A stretch of 64,000 bases of DNA from Clostridium mobile. Its GTDB lineage: Bacteria; Bacillota; Clostridia; Clostridiales; Clostridiaceae. Positions 42,399 to 50,861 of this stretch are shown here, in pieces. Below the pieces are notes generated by a model that searched no databases, was not told the DNA's origin, and saw nothing but the letters and a program-made list of their open reading frames with translations. Position 1 is the stretch's first letter. Each line of letters opens with the position of its first letter. Location: assembly GCF_018918285.1 (NCBI RefSeq), contig NZ_JAHLQF010000001.1, forward strand, positions 697,284 to 761,283. The letters are read 5' to 3'. Position numbers and translations under genes: made by a program.

Positions 42399-44122
42399 CT
42401 TATTTCACCCTCTTCACCTTCAACAACCTTTTTAAGCTTTGTAAGTATTATTTTAGTTTCTGCGGTGGTTTCACCTAGTAAACTTGCTATTTCTTGTGCT
42501 ACTCTCATTTGTTTTTCTATAACTTCTTGTGCTGCGTTTAAAGTGTTTTCCTTTACTTTTATAAGTTCTTTTCTATTTTTTTCTTCCTCCATTATATTCA
42601 TCATGGATGCCATGATAACATCTTGTTCTGGGAGATATACAATGTTTTTAATAAATACAACATTGTATTGAGGTACGGCAATTCGCTTACCTATTATGCT
42701 TTTTCCTGTTTCTCTAACAAATCTAAAATCTTCATCCCCCATTAGAACAGATATAGGCTTGTCTTTAATATTTTCTCTCTTTACACTAAAGATTCTTTCA
42801 CCAGCAGGGTTTATTTCTTTAATCCTTAACTCTCCATCCAATAACACAATACAAGTTACTGTGTTTTCAAATATTAAGTTGCTTATGCTTTCTGCTTTAT
42901 TTCTCATATAATGAAGGCACATAGTAGTTTCTGCCATATTATTATATATAGCTTTAGCCTTTTCTCTACAGGTATCATAGCCGCAAACTCCGCAGTTTAG
43001 CTCATCTTCTAAATTATATTTTCCCATGCTCTTCATTATATTTTCAATTGCTTCTTCCCCTATATCCTCATTATAAACAGTTTTATCCTTTAGTGGTTTA
43101 TCAAAATTTACTCCTTCGAATTCTAAATTTAGATTAATGATATTATTTTTTATTTCTTTTCTCTTTTTAATGTAGTCCTTAACCCCTTTTAACCTTTTAA
43201 AATACTCATTCTTTACAATTCTAGAAGGTCCACCAGTGCAGCTTCCTTTGCAAGCACTTGCCTCTATAAGAATATTATTAAGTTCTCCTCTTTCTATGCT
43301 TTTAAATAATTCAATACATTCCTCAATTCCGCTAACTCCTATTGTCTCATAATCCTCAATCTCTTTAACATCCTCTATAGACTTTGCTATACCTCCATGT
43401 ATTGGATAGCTTCTTCCCCAATTCATATAAGGGTTTTCTCCATGCTCTTCTTCCAGCATATTTATATCAATTCCTTCTTCTTCAAACCATTGATTTATTT
43501 CTTCGAAGGTTATAACTGCATCAATGGGCTTATCTTCCTTATACTCTTCTTTTTCTACTACTTTTGTATCACAAGGTCCAATAAATACTGTAAAACAATC
43601 TTTACCGTAATTTTCCTTAATTATTTTGCCGTGAGCTATCATTGGTGATACAAATGGTAAAGCATATGGAATTAATTTAGGAAAATATTTTTCAATTAAA
43701 TAGTTAACCGAAGGACAACAAGTAGTAATATAGTTTTCTCTTTTATTGTTTTTAATATATTCCCTATAAAGTTTGGTGGTCATTTCTGCACCTATAGCTG
43801 TTTCCTCTACTTGATAAAATCCCAATTTTTTCAATGCATGTATAAAGCCTTCAGATTTTCCGATAAAATATCCTGGAAAGGATGGTGCTACACTACCTAT
43901 AACCTTTTTTCCTGAACGAATTGCCATTTTTGCCTCTTCAAGATTGCTTGTTACTTTCCTAGCATTTTGTGGACATATAACTAAACAATGCCCGCAGTTT
44001 ATACATCTTTTTTCTACTATTTCAGCTTGTTCATTTTCAAATTTAATTGCCTTTACCGGACAAGAACGAAGACATTTATAACAATTCTTACAGTTTGCTC
44101 TTGAAAAATTCATATGGCTCAT
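42395..44122 (-). CDS. Sensory-type [FeFe]-hydrogenase domain protein with PAS domain
   Basis: The 575-residue protein has two N-terminal 4Fe-4S motifs (C11, C14, C17, C21 and C40, C43, C46, C50), an H-cluster domain, a further cysteine cluster (CGVCGYDTCREKA near residue 390, then C in TTMCLHY), a PAS domain (VTCIVLLDGELRIKEINPAG) and a C-terminal coiled region. The H-cluster signatures are altered from catalytic enzymes: TTCCPS at 133-138, GPCDTKVVE at 182-190 instead of MPC, and ACKGSCTGGP near 290. All cluster cysteines remain. This is the pattern of group C (phosphatase-linked) putative H2 sensors. Its phosphatase and 2Fe-2S partners overlap it on both sides. Confidence 0.88.
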   Translation of the reverse strand: MSHMNFSRANCKNCYKCLRSCPVKAIKFENEQAEIVEKRCINCGHCLVICPQNARKVTSNLEEAKMAIRSGKKVIGSVAPSFPGYFIGKSEGFIHALKKLGFYQVEETAIGAEMTTKLYREYIKNNKRENYITTCCPSVNYLIEKYFPKLIPYALPFVSPMIAHGKIIKENYGKDCFTVFIGPCDTKVVEKEEYKEDKPIDAVITFEEINQWFEEEGIDINMLEEEHGENPYMNWGRSYPIHGGIAKSIEDVKEIEDYETIGVSGIEECIELFKSIERGELNNILIEASACKGSCTGGPSRIVKNEYFKRLKGVKDYIKKRKEIKNNIINLNLEFEGVNFDKPLKDKTVYNEDIGEEAIENIMKSMGKYNLEDELNCGVCGYDTCREKAKAIYNNMAETTMCLHYMRNKAESISNLIFENTVTCIVLLDGELRIKEINPAGERIFSVKRENIKDKPISVLMGDEDFRFVRETGKSIIGKRIAVPQYNVVFIKNIVYLPEQDVIMASMMNIMEEEKNRKELIKVKENTLNAAQEVIEKQMRVAQEIASLLGETTAETKIILTKLKKVVEGEEGEIR

Positions 44123-44367
44123 AATTGTAACCTCCCAAGTATTTCTGTATTAAAAAATTTCTCTACATTTTCTTCACTTACAGAAAAAACTTTATTTTCA
44201 ATCTTCACTGAAACTGCTTCAGTGCAAAATCCTTGACAAAAATCCCCTTTAAGTACAACCTTTTCTTTTACTCGGTATCTATCAATAAGTTTTTCTAATG
44301 CATCTACAACTTTATATGCTCCCTTTAGATGACAAGCACTTCCTACACACACATTTATAACTAACAT
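44119..44367 (-). CDS. Small 2Fe-2S thioredoxin-fold ferredoxin (NuoE/HydC C-terminal type)
   Basis: The 82-residue protein consists only of the 2Fe-2S thioredoxin-like domain: CVGSAC (Cys7 and Cys12) and DFCQGFC (two cysteines near 44 and 48). It lacks the N-terminal helical part of NuoE. It is the first gene of the three-gene sensor operon and overlaps the hydrogenase gene by 4 bp. It probably passes electrons to or from the sensory hydrogenase. The start ATG 44367 follows AAGGGG. Confidence 0.85.
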   Translation of the reverse strand: MLVINVCVGSACHLKGAYKVVDALEKLIDRYRVKEKVVLKGDFCQGFCTEAVSVKIENKVFSVSEENVEKFFNTEILGRLQL

Positions 44368-44562
44368 AATATCCCCTTTCTTTTTTCCAGTGAAAAGTTA
44401 AAATTAATCACTCTTAACTCTTCATTATTTAAAATTTATTTGTTAACTTTTTCACTAATTTTATTTTACAACATAAGCTTAATAAATTCTATATAATAAA
44501 GACAACATATATTTGGTATAATACTATTAGTACTTTCTTGCGGAAGGGGTTTAAGTTAACTT

Positions 44563-45846
44563 ATGGAAATTTTATTTATTCTAGTTCTTATAGTTATAAA
44601 TGCTTTTTTTGCTGCTTCTGAAATGGCTATAGTCTCTATTAACAAAGCAAAATTGTCACATATGGCGGAAGAAGAAGACAACGAAAAAGCCAAACTCTTA
44701 TTAGGATTATTAGAGGAAACTAGTAAATTTTTAGCCACAATACAAGTAGGCATAACCTTAGCTGGATTTCTAGCTAGTGCTTCTGCTGCTACTAGTCTAT
44801 CTCAACCCCTTGCTAAATTATTGCGAGATATGAATGTTCCTTGGAGCAACCAGTTGTCTTTAATAATTGTTACAATAATTTTGTCCTATGTAACTTTAGT
44901 GTTTGGGGAACTACTGCCAAAACGACTAGCCCTTCAACACGCTGAAAGGATAGCCCTATTTGTGATAAAACCGATACTCTTATTTTCTAAAATTACTATA
45001 CCATTTGTTAAAATACTAACTTGGTCTACTAATTTATTAATGAGATTATTTGGTATAAACACAGATAAAATAGAGGAGGATATTTCTGAAGAAGAAATAA
45101 AAATGATGATTGAAGTAGGCGAAGAAACAGGTGTTATAAATCAAACGGAAAGGGAAATGATAGATAGCATTTTCGATTTTGATGATACCTTAGCAAAAGA
45201 AATTATGACACCTAGAAACCATGTCTTTGCCATAGATATAAATACTCCCTTAAATGAGTTAATCGATGAAATACTAGAAGAAAAATACTCTAGAATACCA
45301 GTGTACGAAGAAGATATAGACAATATAGTAGGAGTGCTATACGGTAAAGATCTTTATCGTTTTATTAGACATGATTCTTTGACCGAAGAAAAATTTAAAG
45401 AGTTAATAAGACCTGCTTATTTTGTGCCAGAAACAAAAACCATAGATACCCTATTTAAAGAATTACAACTGAGCAAAAATTATATAGCGATTTTAATTGA
45501 TGAATATGGTGGTTTTTCTGGAATAGTTACAATGGAAGATTTACTTGAGGAAATTGTAGGAAATATATTCGATGAATATGATGAAATCAGTGAATACATA
45601 AAAAAGATAGATACCAATACCTATATAGTAGACGGAATGCTATCAATTGATGAGATTAATGAAATGCTTCATATAAACCTTCCCGATGATCATACAGACA
45701 CCATTGGAGGGTTTGTAATAAACCTTTTAGGTTCCATACCAAAAGAAGATGAAGAAGAAAGTGTGATAGAATACAACAATATTGTCTTTAAAGTAGAAGA
45801 ATTTAAAGACAAAAGAATACAAAAACTTAAGATCCACAAACCTTAG
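44563..45846 (+). CDS. HlyC/CorC family (CNNM-like) transporter-associated protein
   Basis: The 427-residue protein has a DUF21/CNNM membrane domain with four hydrophobic segments (residues 1-190; AFFAASEMAIVSINKAKLSHM, VTLVFGELLPKRLALQ), a pair of CBS domains (IMTPRNHVFAIDINTPLNELIDEI and the following repeat with DEYGGFSGIVTMEDLLEEIVG) and a C-terminal CorC/HlyC domain (DGMLSIDEINEMLHINLP). Bacterial members such as CorC and MpfA are linked to Mg2+ efflux and were formerly called hemolysins. The length is normal. It is monocistronic. Confidence 0.9.
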   Translation: MEILFILVLIVINAFFAASEMAIVSINKAKLSHMAEEEDNEKAKLLLGLLEETSKFLATIQVGITLAGFLASASAATSLSQPLAKLLRDMNVPWSNQLSLIIVTIILSYVTLVFGELLPKRLALQHAERIALFVIKPILLFSKITIPFVKILTWSTNLLMRLFGINTDKIEEDISEEEIKMMIEVGEETGVINQTEREMIDSIFDFDDTLAKEIMTPRNHVFAIDINTPLNELIDEILEEKYSRIPVYEEDIDNIVGVLYGKDLYRFIRHDSLTEEKFKELIRPAYFVPETKTIDTLFKELQLSKNYIAILIDEYGGFSGIVTMEDLLEEIVGNIFDEYDEISEYIKKIDTNTYIVDGMLSIDEINEMLHINLPDDHTDTIGGFVINLLGSIPKEDEEESVIEYNNIVFKVEEFKDKRIQKLKIHKP

Positions 45847-45856
45847 CTAAGGTTAT

Positions 45857-45886
45857 TTGACATAGTAATTTTTTCAAGTTTATAAT
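45857..45886 (+). promoter_or_regulatory. Promoter of the L-serine dehydratase operon
   Basis: TTGACA (45857-45862) and TATAAT (45881-45886) are both perfect hexamers, 18 bases apart. They lie 61 bp upstream of sdaAB. A short GTGT-N6-ACAC inverted repeat follows at about 45914-45927. Confidence 0.75.
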
Positions 45887-45946
45887 ATAATAAAGATAAA
45901 AATAAGAATTTTGTGTATATTCACACTATATTGAGGGGGATAGTTA

Positions 45947-46630
45947 ATGAAAAATTATAGCGTATTTGATATTATAGGGCCAATTATGATAGGTCCATCT
46001 AGTTCACATACTGCTGGAGCTGCAAGACTAGCAAAGGTTGCAGCGGCTATATCTGGGGGTAAAGTTAAAAAAGTGGATTTTTATTTGCATGGTTCTTTTG
46101 CTAAAACTTATAAAGGTCATGGAACGGATAAAGCTCTAGTGGCAGGTATTTTAGGTATGGAGCCTTGGGACGAAAATTTGAAAGACTCCTTTAAAATAGC
46201 TAAAGATAAAGGAATAGAAATTAATTTTCACGAAATAGATTTAGATGATGTTCACCCAAATACAGTTAAATTTTTAATTACAAAAGAAGATGGAACCATA
46301 TCCTCAATAATAGGTTCCTCGATTGGTGGCGGGAATATCATTATCTTTGATTTAGATGGACAACAGGTTGAATTTAGGGGGGATTATCCTACCCTAGTGA
46401 CCAAGCACAAAGATATACCGGGGATTGTTTCTAAAATAACCACTTTATTATATGAAGAAAATATTAATATAGGAACCATAAAACTATATAGAAATAGTAA
46501 AGGCTTAGAAGCTACAATGGCTCTTGAAACAGATGAAATACTTTCTCAACCAATTATAAAAAAAATAAAATCTATCCCTGAAATAATAAATATTAAGATA
46601 ATCAATCCTATTAAGGAAGGAGAGCTTTAG
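45947..46630 (+). CDS. sdaAB: Iron-sulfur L-serine dehydratase beta subunit
   Basis: The 227-residue subunit starts with the serine dehydratase beta domain (FDIIGPIMIGPSSSHTAGAARLAKVA, FYLHGSFAKTYKGHGTDKALVAGILG) and ends with an ACT domain (YPTLVTKHKDIPGIVSKITTLLYEENINIGTIKL) that usually binds serine. With the alpha subunit it converts L-serine to pyruvate and ammonia. The start ATG 45947 follows GAGGGGG. It is two bases from the next gene, so the subunits are made together. Pyruvate from serine links with the pyruvate-type transporter module in this window. Confidence 0.95.
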   Translation: MKNYSVFDIIGPIMIGPSSSHTAGAARLAKVAAAISGGKVKKVDFYLHGSFAKTYKGHGTDKALVAGILGMEPWDENLKDSFKIAKDKGIEINFHEIDLDDVHPNTVKFLITKEDGTISSIIGSSIGGGNIIIFDLDGQQVEFRGDYPTLVTKHKDIPGIVSKITTLLYEENINIGTIKLYRNSKGLEATMALETDEILSQPIIKKIKSIPEIINIKIINPIKEGEL

Positions 46631-46631
46631 T

Positions 46632-47504
46632 ATGTTTGTTAGCAGTGGTTTGGAATTAATTGATATATGTAAAGAAAAAAATATACCTATATGGAAATAC
46701 GCCCTAGAAAGCGAAGCGGAAAATAGCGGTGAAAGTGAAGAAATAATATTTGAAAGAATGAAAAAAACTTTAAAAGTGATGTATGACTCTGCAACTCATG
46801 CCTTAGAGAATGCAGTTAAATCTGTCAGCGGATTGATTGGCGGAGATGCATATAAATTAAATAAATACGCAGAAAGCGGTAATACCCTCACTGGAGACTT
46901 TCTTGTAAAGGCAATGGCAAGAGCATTATCCTCTTCAGAGGTAAATGCCGCTATGGGAAGAATAGTTGCTTGTCCTACAGCAGGTTCTTGTGGAATATTA
47001 CCTGCAGCTGTAATCTCTGCCGGCGAAAGGTTAAATAAATCTGAAGATGAAATGGTTAGAGCATTATTTACAGCTTCTGCCATAGGTGTAATTATTGCAA
47101 AAAATGCTACCTTAGCTGGAGCTGAAGGTGGATGCCAAGCAGAATGTGGTTCAGGGGCTGCTATGGCTGCTGCAGCTGTAGTTGAACTCATGGGTGGAGA
47201 TGTGGAACAATCCTTAAATGCTGCTGCTATAGTAATTAAAAATATACTAGGTTTAGTATGCGACCCTGTAGCTGGACTTGTAGAAGTTCCTTGCGCCAAA
47301 AGGAATGTAGCTGGTGTGGTTAGTGCATTGGCTTTTGCAGATATGGCTATGGCTGGAGTTAAAAGTGTAATTCCTTTTGATGAAACTGTTTCAGCTATGT
47401 ATAAAATAGGTAAGCAACTTCCTCCTGAACTTAGAGAAACAGCAGAAGGCGGATTAGCTACCACCCCAACAGGTCTTAGATTAAAAAATGAAATATTAAA
47501 ATAA
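46632..47504 (+). CDS. sdaAA: Iron-sulfur L-serine dehydratase alpha subunit
   Basis: The 290-residue catalytic subunit has the cysteines that hold its 4Fe-4S cluster in ACPTAGSCGILPA, AEGGCQAECGSGAAMAA and VCDPVAGLVEVPCAKRN. The cluster acts as Lewis acid in removing water from L-serine without PLP. It starts at ATG 46632 after AAGGAGAG, one base beyond the beta subunit stop. A terminator follows at 47575-47612. A long antisense open frame within it is an artefact of its codon composition. Confidence 0.95.
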   Translation: MFVSSGLELIDICKEKNIPIWKYALESEAENSGESEEIIFERMKKTLKVMYDSATHALENAVKSVSGLIGGDAYKLNKYAESGNTLTGDFLVKAMARALSSSEVNAAMGRIVACPTAGSCGILPAAVISAGERLNKSEDEMVRALFTASAIGVIIAKNATLAGAEGGCQAECGSGAAMAAAAVVELMGGDVEQSLNAAAIVIKNILGLVCDPVAGLVEVPCAKRNVAGVVSALAFADMAMAGVKSVIPFDETVSAMYKIGKQLPPELRETAEGGLATTPTGLRLKNEILK

Positions 47505-47574
47505 ATATCTGCAAGATGAATTAAATAGAATTAAATTAAATCAAATAAGATTAAATAGGTTTAAAACATATTAA

Positions 47575-47612
47575 AAAACACTTACTAAGTAACTTTAGGA
47601 AGTGTTTTTATT
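47575..47612 (+). terminator. Terminator of sdaAB-sdaAA
   Basis: AAACACTT and AAGTGTTT form the stem, with TTTATTATATTT after it, about 75 bp past the stop codon. The A/T-rich stretch 47519-47574 between them repeats ATTAAAT-like units. Confidence 0.65.
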
Positions 47613-47624
47613 ATATTTATATGT

Positions 47625-47668
47625 TATACGCTGTATGTAATATACTGTATGTAATATACTGTATGTTA
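47625..47668. repeat. Three tandem 14-16-bp units
   Basis: TATACGCTGTATGTAA, TATACTGTATGTAA and TATACTGTATGTTA follow each other directly between the sdaA operon and the MBL gene. It looks like a simple slippage repeat. Confidence 0.7.
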
Positions 47669-47693
47669 TATTTCATGTTTTATATCTTATACT

Positions 47694-48554
47694 CTATATA
47701 TTATTCCTTTTCTTATTACCATTGACAAAACTATTGATATAATAAGCTGTTTCCTCGTCTGGTTCTTTTTTAAAATTCTCTATATATTTTTCTATGACTT
47801 TATTAAACAGTATTTCATCTCCGGTAAATTCTCCAATAGTAATAAGTTCATCAAATAATTTCAAGGTCTCCTCTTTACTCTCCACTGGTCCGTGAGAAGG
47901 CAGATAATATTCTGTTTTTTTATCTTTTATTTTATGGATCATAGGGAAAAGTTTTTCCGTAGAATAACTCCATTCACCGCTATATAAATCTTCATATATG
48001 GCATCACCTAAAAACATAACTTTTTCTTCTGGAATATAGGCTATAGAGGAATCTTCTGAATGATCTCCTTTAATGTTTTCAATGACACAGCTTATCCCTC
48101 CTAGGTCTATTGTAATTTCATCTTTAAAGGTTATATCCACATCACCTATTATCAATTCATCTCTAAGTGGTGTTGGCAATTCAAGTTTTATCATACTACT
48201 ACAAAACTCTATCTCTTCACCATCTTCCACCCTTTTATTTAGCGCCTCATCTCTCCAATCTAAAGTCTTCATTTCTACTATTTTTTCTTTTGTTTTTTCA
48301 TGACATATAGTAATTAAATTCATAAAAGCTATTCCAAATACATGGTCCCAATGCCAATGAGTTATAAAAAGATATTTAAGAGGTGGAATATCCATTTTAT
48401 TAACTTCTTTTAAAAACTCCTTAGCATGTTTTTCTGAGTTCCCCGAATCTATAACCATTGAATATTTATCCCCTATAACTAAACCTAGCAATGGTCTATC
48501 TGTTCTTTCCTCATTTGGCATATAATATATTCTATTTGTTAATTTCTTTAGCAT
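47694..48554 (-). CDS. MBL-fold metallo-hydrolase
   Basis: The 286-residue protein has the metallo-beta-lactamase signature THWHWDHV near residue 66, a further GDHSEDS histidine and FLGDAIYED, and YYLPSHGP for the last metal ligand. It thus has a two-metal site of the class B lactamase/glyoxalase II superfamily. It has no signal peptide and is likely a cytoplasmic hydrolase of unknown substrate, not an antibiotic resistance enzyme. The start ATG 48554 lies eight bases after GGGAG; an upstream GTG overlaps the ribosome site. Confidence 0.85.
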   Translation of the reverse strand: MLKKLTNRIYYMPNEERTDRPLLGLVIGDKYSMVIDSGNSEKHAKEFLKEVNKMDIPPLKYLFITHWHWDHVFGIAFMNLITICHEKTKEKIVEMKTLDWRDEALNKRVEDGEEIEFCSSMIKLELPTPLRDELIIGDVDITFKDEITIDLGGISCVIENIKGDHSEDSSIAYIPEEKVMFLGDAIYEDLYSGEWSYSTEKLFPMIHKIKDKKTEYYLPSHGPVESKEETLKLFDELITIGEFTGDEILFNKVIEKYIENFKKEPDEETAYYINSFVNGNKKRNNI

Positions 48555-48694
48555 GTATTTCACTCCCTGTACTGATGTTAAATTTATCTTTATTAAATTT
48601 GTAAAGTTATTATATATTTATTTTTATGAAATCCTTCCTAATAATGCTATAATAAAGATCCTCTCATATCAATAGTTAATTTTTTTTATAAGTT

Positions 48695-49186
48695 TTATAA
48701 TTTCTTACTTAATATTTCACCAGGTAGACCATCGATTTCACAAACCTTTTCTGAAACAAATTCATTGTTTAATAGTATTTTTCTTGAAGCCTTATTATTT
48801 GGATCTATAATTGCAACTATCTTTTTTAAGGACTTCTCATTGATTGCTTTTTCAAGCATAAGTTTTGCAATTTCACTTCCATATCCTTTTCCGCAATATT
48901 CAGGTAGCAACATATAGCCTAACTCAGCTTCTTCTAAATTATTATCTTCAATTGCAAGTTTCGCCAATCCTATAAAATCCCCTGTTTCATAATGAAAAAC
49001 CTTAAAGTTACCAAAAGATTTATGTTGTTCATTATTTTTTAGCAACAAATCATAGTATATTTTTGCTTCTTCTATGGGAATTGCTCTTTCTGTAATCATA
49101 GCCATTACTCCTTCGTCACTAACCAAACTATAATATTTTTCAAAATCGTGAGATGTAAACTTTTCTATATAAATCCTATACTTCAT
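48695..49186 (-). CDS. GNAT-family N-acetyltransferase (RimJ/RimL-like)
   Basis: The 163-residue protein has the GNAT core: FVSEK at the end, AELGYMLLPEYCGKGYGSEIAKLMLEKA with the acetyl-CoA pyrophosphate loop (G-K-G-Y-G-S), and VAIIDPNNKASRKILLNNEF with the typical Asn/Ser. It resembles acetyltransferases of protein N-termini or small metabolites. It stands alone, with repeat P copy 3 upstream of its start. Acceptor unknown. Confidence 0.85.
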   Translation of the reverse strand: MKYRIYIEKFTSHDFEKYYSLVSDEGVMAMITERAIPIEEAKIYYDLLLKNNEQHKSFGNFKVFHYETGDFIGLAKLAIEDNNLEEAELGYMLLPEYCGKGYGSEIAKLMLEKAINEKSLKKIVAIIDPNNKASRKILLNNEFVSEKVCEIDGLPGEILSKKL

Positions 49187-49221
49187 TTTTCTAACCCTCC
49201 ACTTCTCTAATCTAAGATTGT

Positions 49222-49516
49222 ATCAAGTGATTCTTAGCTTCAGGTGGAGTTTACTTAAAATGAATACTTACTCCAACTGAAGCTTAGAAGAACTTATCCA
49301 GGAACGTACCATCCGTTATGCACAGCATAAGAACTCTAAATCGGTGAAGCTCAAGAGTTCTAATATCTCTCACTTGTAGAAAAGCAGAGAACCAAAATCT
49401 TTGATTTTACGTGAATCGCTTTCACAGAGTGCAAGCAGAGAACTAAAATCTTTGATTTTATGTGAATCGCTTTCACAGAGTGCGATGGGAGTATTACGGA
49501 TGGTAGTCATCGGATA
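49222..49516 (+). repeat. Dispersed palindromic repeat P, copy 3 (longest form)
   Basis: The hairpin module (49222-49285) has arms AGCTTCAGGTGGAGT and ACTCCAACTGAAGCT. A second module starts GAAGAACTTATCCAG (49287-49301) and ends in a tail (49491-49516) identical to that of copy 2. Here the left side contains ACCATCCGTTAT, which can pair with ATTACGGATGGT of the tail, closing a long stem around a variable middle that includes two 51-bp tandem units. Open frames across it are repeat translation, not genes. Confidence 0.75.
49382..49483. repeat. Two tandem 51-bp units inside repeat P copy 3
   Basis: Units 49382-49432 and 49433-49483 differ at two positions, both C to T. Each contains two small hairpins, AAAATC-TTT-GATTTT and GTGAA-TCGCT-TTCAC. 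Confidence 0.9.
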
Positions 49517-49677
49517 AATCACTCTAACTTTATATCTTAAATATCTTAATAACATTAATTTCCTAATTATACCATAGCATTTATATTCTTATATATTATT
49601 ATTAAATAAAATTAATAAAATTCTTCATAATTACATAACATAACTTTAGAATTTTTAAATTTAAAGGAGTGTTATAT

Positions 49678-49908
49678 ATGAGTGTTAAATCCTATTCTTT
49701 TAGAGATGAAGATGGTAATTTAGTAAAATACAATGTAAAGGAATTTCTTTCAGTAAATAAAAAAGACTATGTAGTAATGTCCCCTGAAAATAACATTTCT
49801 AATTTAGAAGTGTATAAATTTAGCATGCAAGACGGAAACGAATGTTTAGAACTAGTAGATAATGAGCAGGAATTATCCCAAGTAAAATCTGTTTCAAAGC
49901 TTATATAA
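49678..49908 (+). CDS. DUF1292-family small protein (YrzB-like)
   Basis: The 76-residue acidic protein (SYSFRDEDGNLVKYNVKEFLSVNKKDYVVMSP ... VYKF) fits the DUF1292 beta-rich family, in which D-E-D/E-G-N and the K-x-Y-V-V-M core are conserved. Such genes usually lie beside yqgF; here it is solitary. The start ATG 49678 follows AAAGGAG; an earlier in-frame GTG overlaps that site. Function unknown. Confidence 0.75.
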   Translation: MSVKSYSFRDEDGNLVKYNVKEFLSVNKKDYVVMSPENNISNLEVYKFSMQDGNECLELVDNEQELSQVKSVSKLI

Positions 49909-49923
49909 GTTCTATATGGAAAA

Positions 49924-49968
49924 ACAAGCATTATACACTCTCAAGCTAAGAGAGTGTATAATGCTTGT
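49924..49968. terminator. Bidirectional terminator with 19-bp stem
   Basis: ACAAGCATTATACACTCTC and GAGAGTGTATAATGCTTGT pair perfectly. On the minus strand a TTTTT run follows, ending the serine hydrolase operon; on the plus strand CCATTTTAG follows for the DUF1292 gene. Confidence 0.85.
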
Positions 49969-50040
49969 CCATTTTAGATATATAGCACATTTGTCTACAG
50001 TGCATTAGTTTATAATAAATTAATTTTCATCAATAATATA

Positions 50041-50835
50041 CTATCTATAATATTCTGTAACTATTTTTCCAACAATATTATTAAACTCTATTCCATCACT
50101 GTTATCTATCAAATCCTTAGTTAAAACTACAATCACAATGTCCCCTTCTTTTGAAAAAAGTATTCCCGTATCATGTTCAACTCCTGGAAGGTCCCCTGTT
50201 TTATGTCCAAAAATAATTCCCTTTGGCATTAAAAGAGGAAGTTTATTATTACATTGTTGTTTTATTAGTATGTCCAATATAATATCTTGAGTATTAGAAG
50301 ATAGTTCTGCTACCTTTGAGGAATTTAAATAAGACTCTAATATTATTAAAGTATCTTTAGCTGATGTATAATTATCTATTCCCCTCTTTTTAGCTTCCCC
50401 ATCCATCATTTTTCTTCCAAGTACTGTATCCTTCATTCCTAAATCTTTCACAGTATTATTTATTGAATCCATATTTAAAATATCAATGAGCATGTTTGTG
50501 GCTACATTATCACTTAATATAATCATCAATGTGGCTAAGTCCTTTATGGTTACATTGAGTTCTGAATCTAAATCTTTTAATATTCCAAAGCCCCCTACTT
50601 TATCTTCATCTCTTATAGCCACTCTATCCTTAAGATTAATTTCCCCTCTTTCAACTCTTTTGAATAATTCCAATAAAATTGAAAGCTTTATAATACTTGC
50701 TGAAGGAAACACTTCTTCTTCATTATATTCAAAGTATTCTCCTGTATTTTTATTTTTGATTATTACTCCACAAGTACCTTTAAATTTTTCTATTTCATTT
50801 TTAATTTTATCTGTCATTTCATTAAAACTACTCAC
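50041..50835 (-). CDS. Class A beta-lactamase-fold serine hydrolase
   Basis: The 264-residue protein has the penicillin-binding fold motifs SIIK (Ser47, Lys50), SDN (108-110) and HKTG near residue 211. The class A Glu166 segment (E-x-x-L-N) is not evident; the region reads MMDGEAKKRG. There is no signal peptide, so a role as a secreted beta-lactamase is unlikely; a cytoplasmic peptidase or amidase acting on D-amino-acid or wall-derived compounds fits the operon. It follows the permease gene by 26 bp and starts with GTG 50835 after GAGGAGG. Together with the D-aminoacylase it suggests breakdown of N-acyl or peptidyl D-amino acids. Confidence 0.82.
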   Translation of the reverse strand: MSSFNEMTDKIKNEIEKFKGTCGVIIKNKNTGEYFEYNEEEVFPSASIIKLSILLELFKRVERGEINLKDRVAIRDEDKVGGFGILKDLDSELNVTIKDLATLMIILSDNVATNMLIDILNMDSINNTVKDLGMKDTVLGRKMMDGEAKKRGIDNYTSAKDTLIILESYLNSSKVAELSSNTQDIILDILIKQQCNNKLPLLMPKGIIFGHKTGDLPGVEHDTGILFSKEGDIVIVVLTKDLIDNSDGIEFNNIVGKIVTEYYR

Positions 50836-50861
50836 AGTAACCCCTCCTCTATGAGATTATC

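Noticed and set aside
46796..47464. Long open frame of 222 codons antisense to sdaAA
   Set aside because: It lies wholly opposite a clear serine dehydratase gene, lacks a ribosome site and has the low-complexity composition of an antisense shadow.
47694..48554. Metallo-beta-lactamase resistance gene
   Set aside because: The HxHxDH site is shared by the whole MBL superfamily; there is no export signal and no resistance context.
49370..49555. Minus-strand open frame with a repeated ALCESDS-type peptide
   Set aside because: It is the translation of the two 51-bp tandem units within repeat P copy 3, with no ribosome site.
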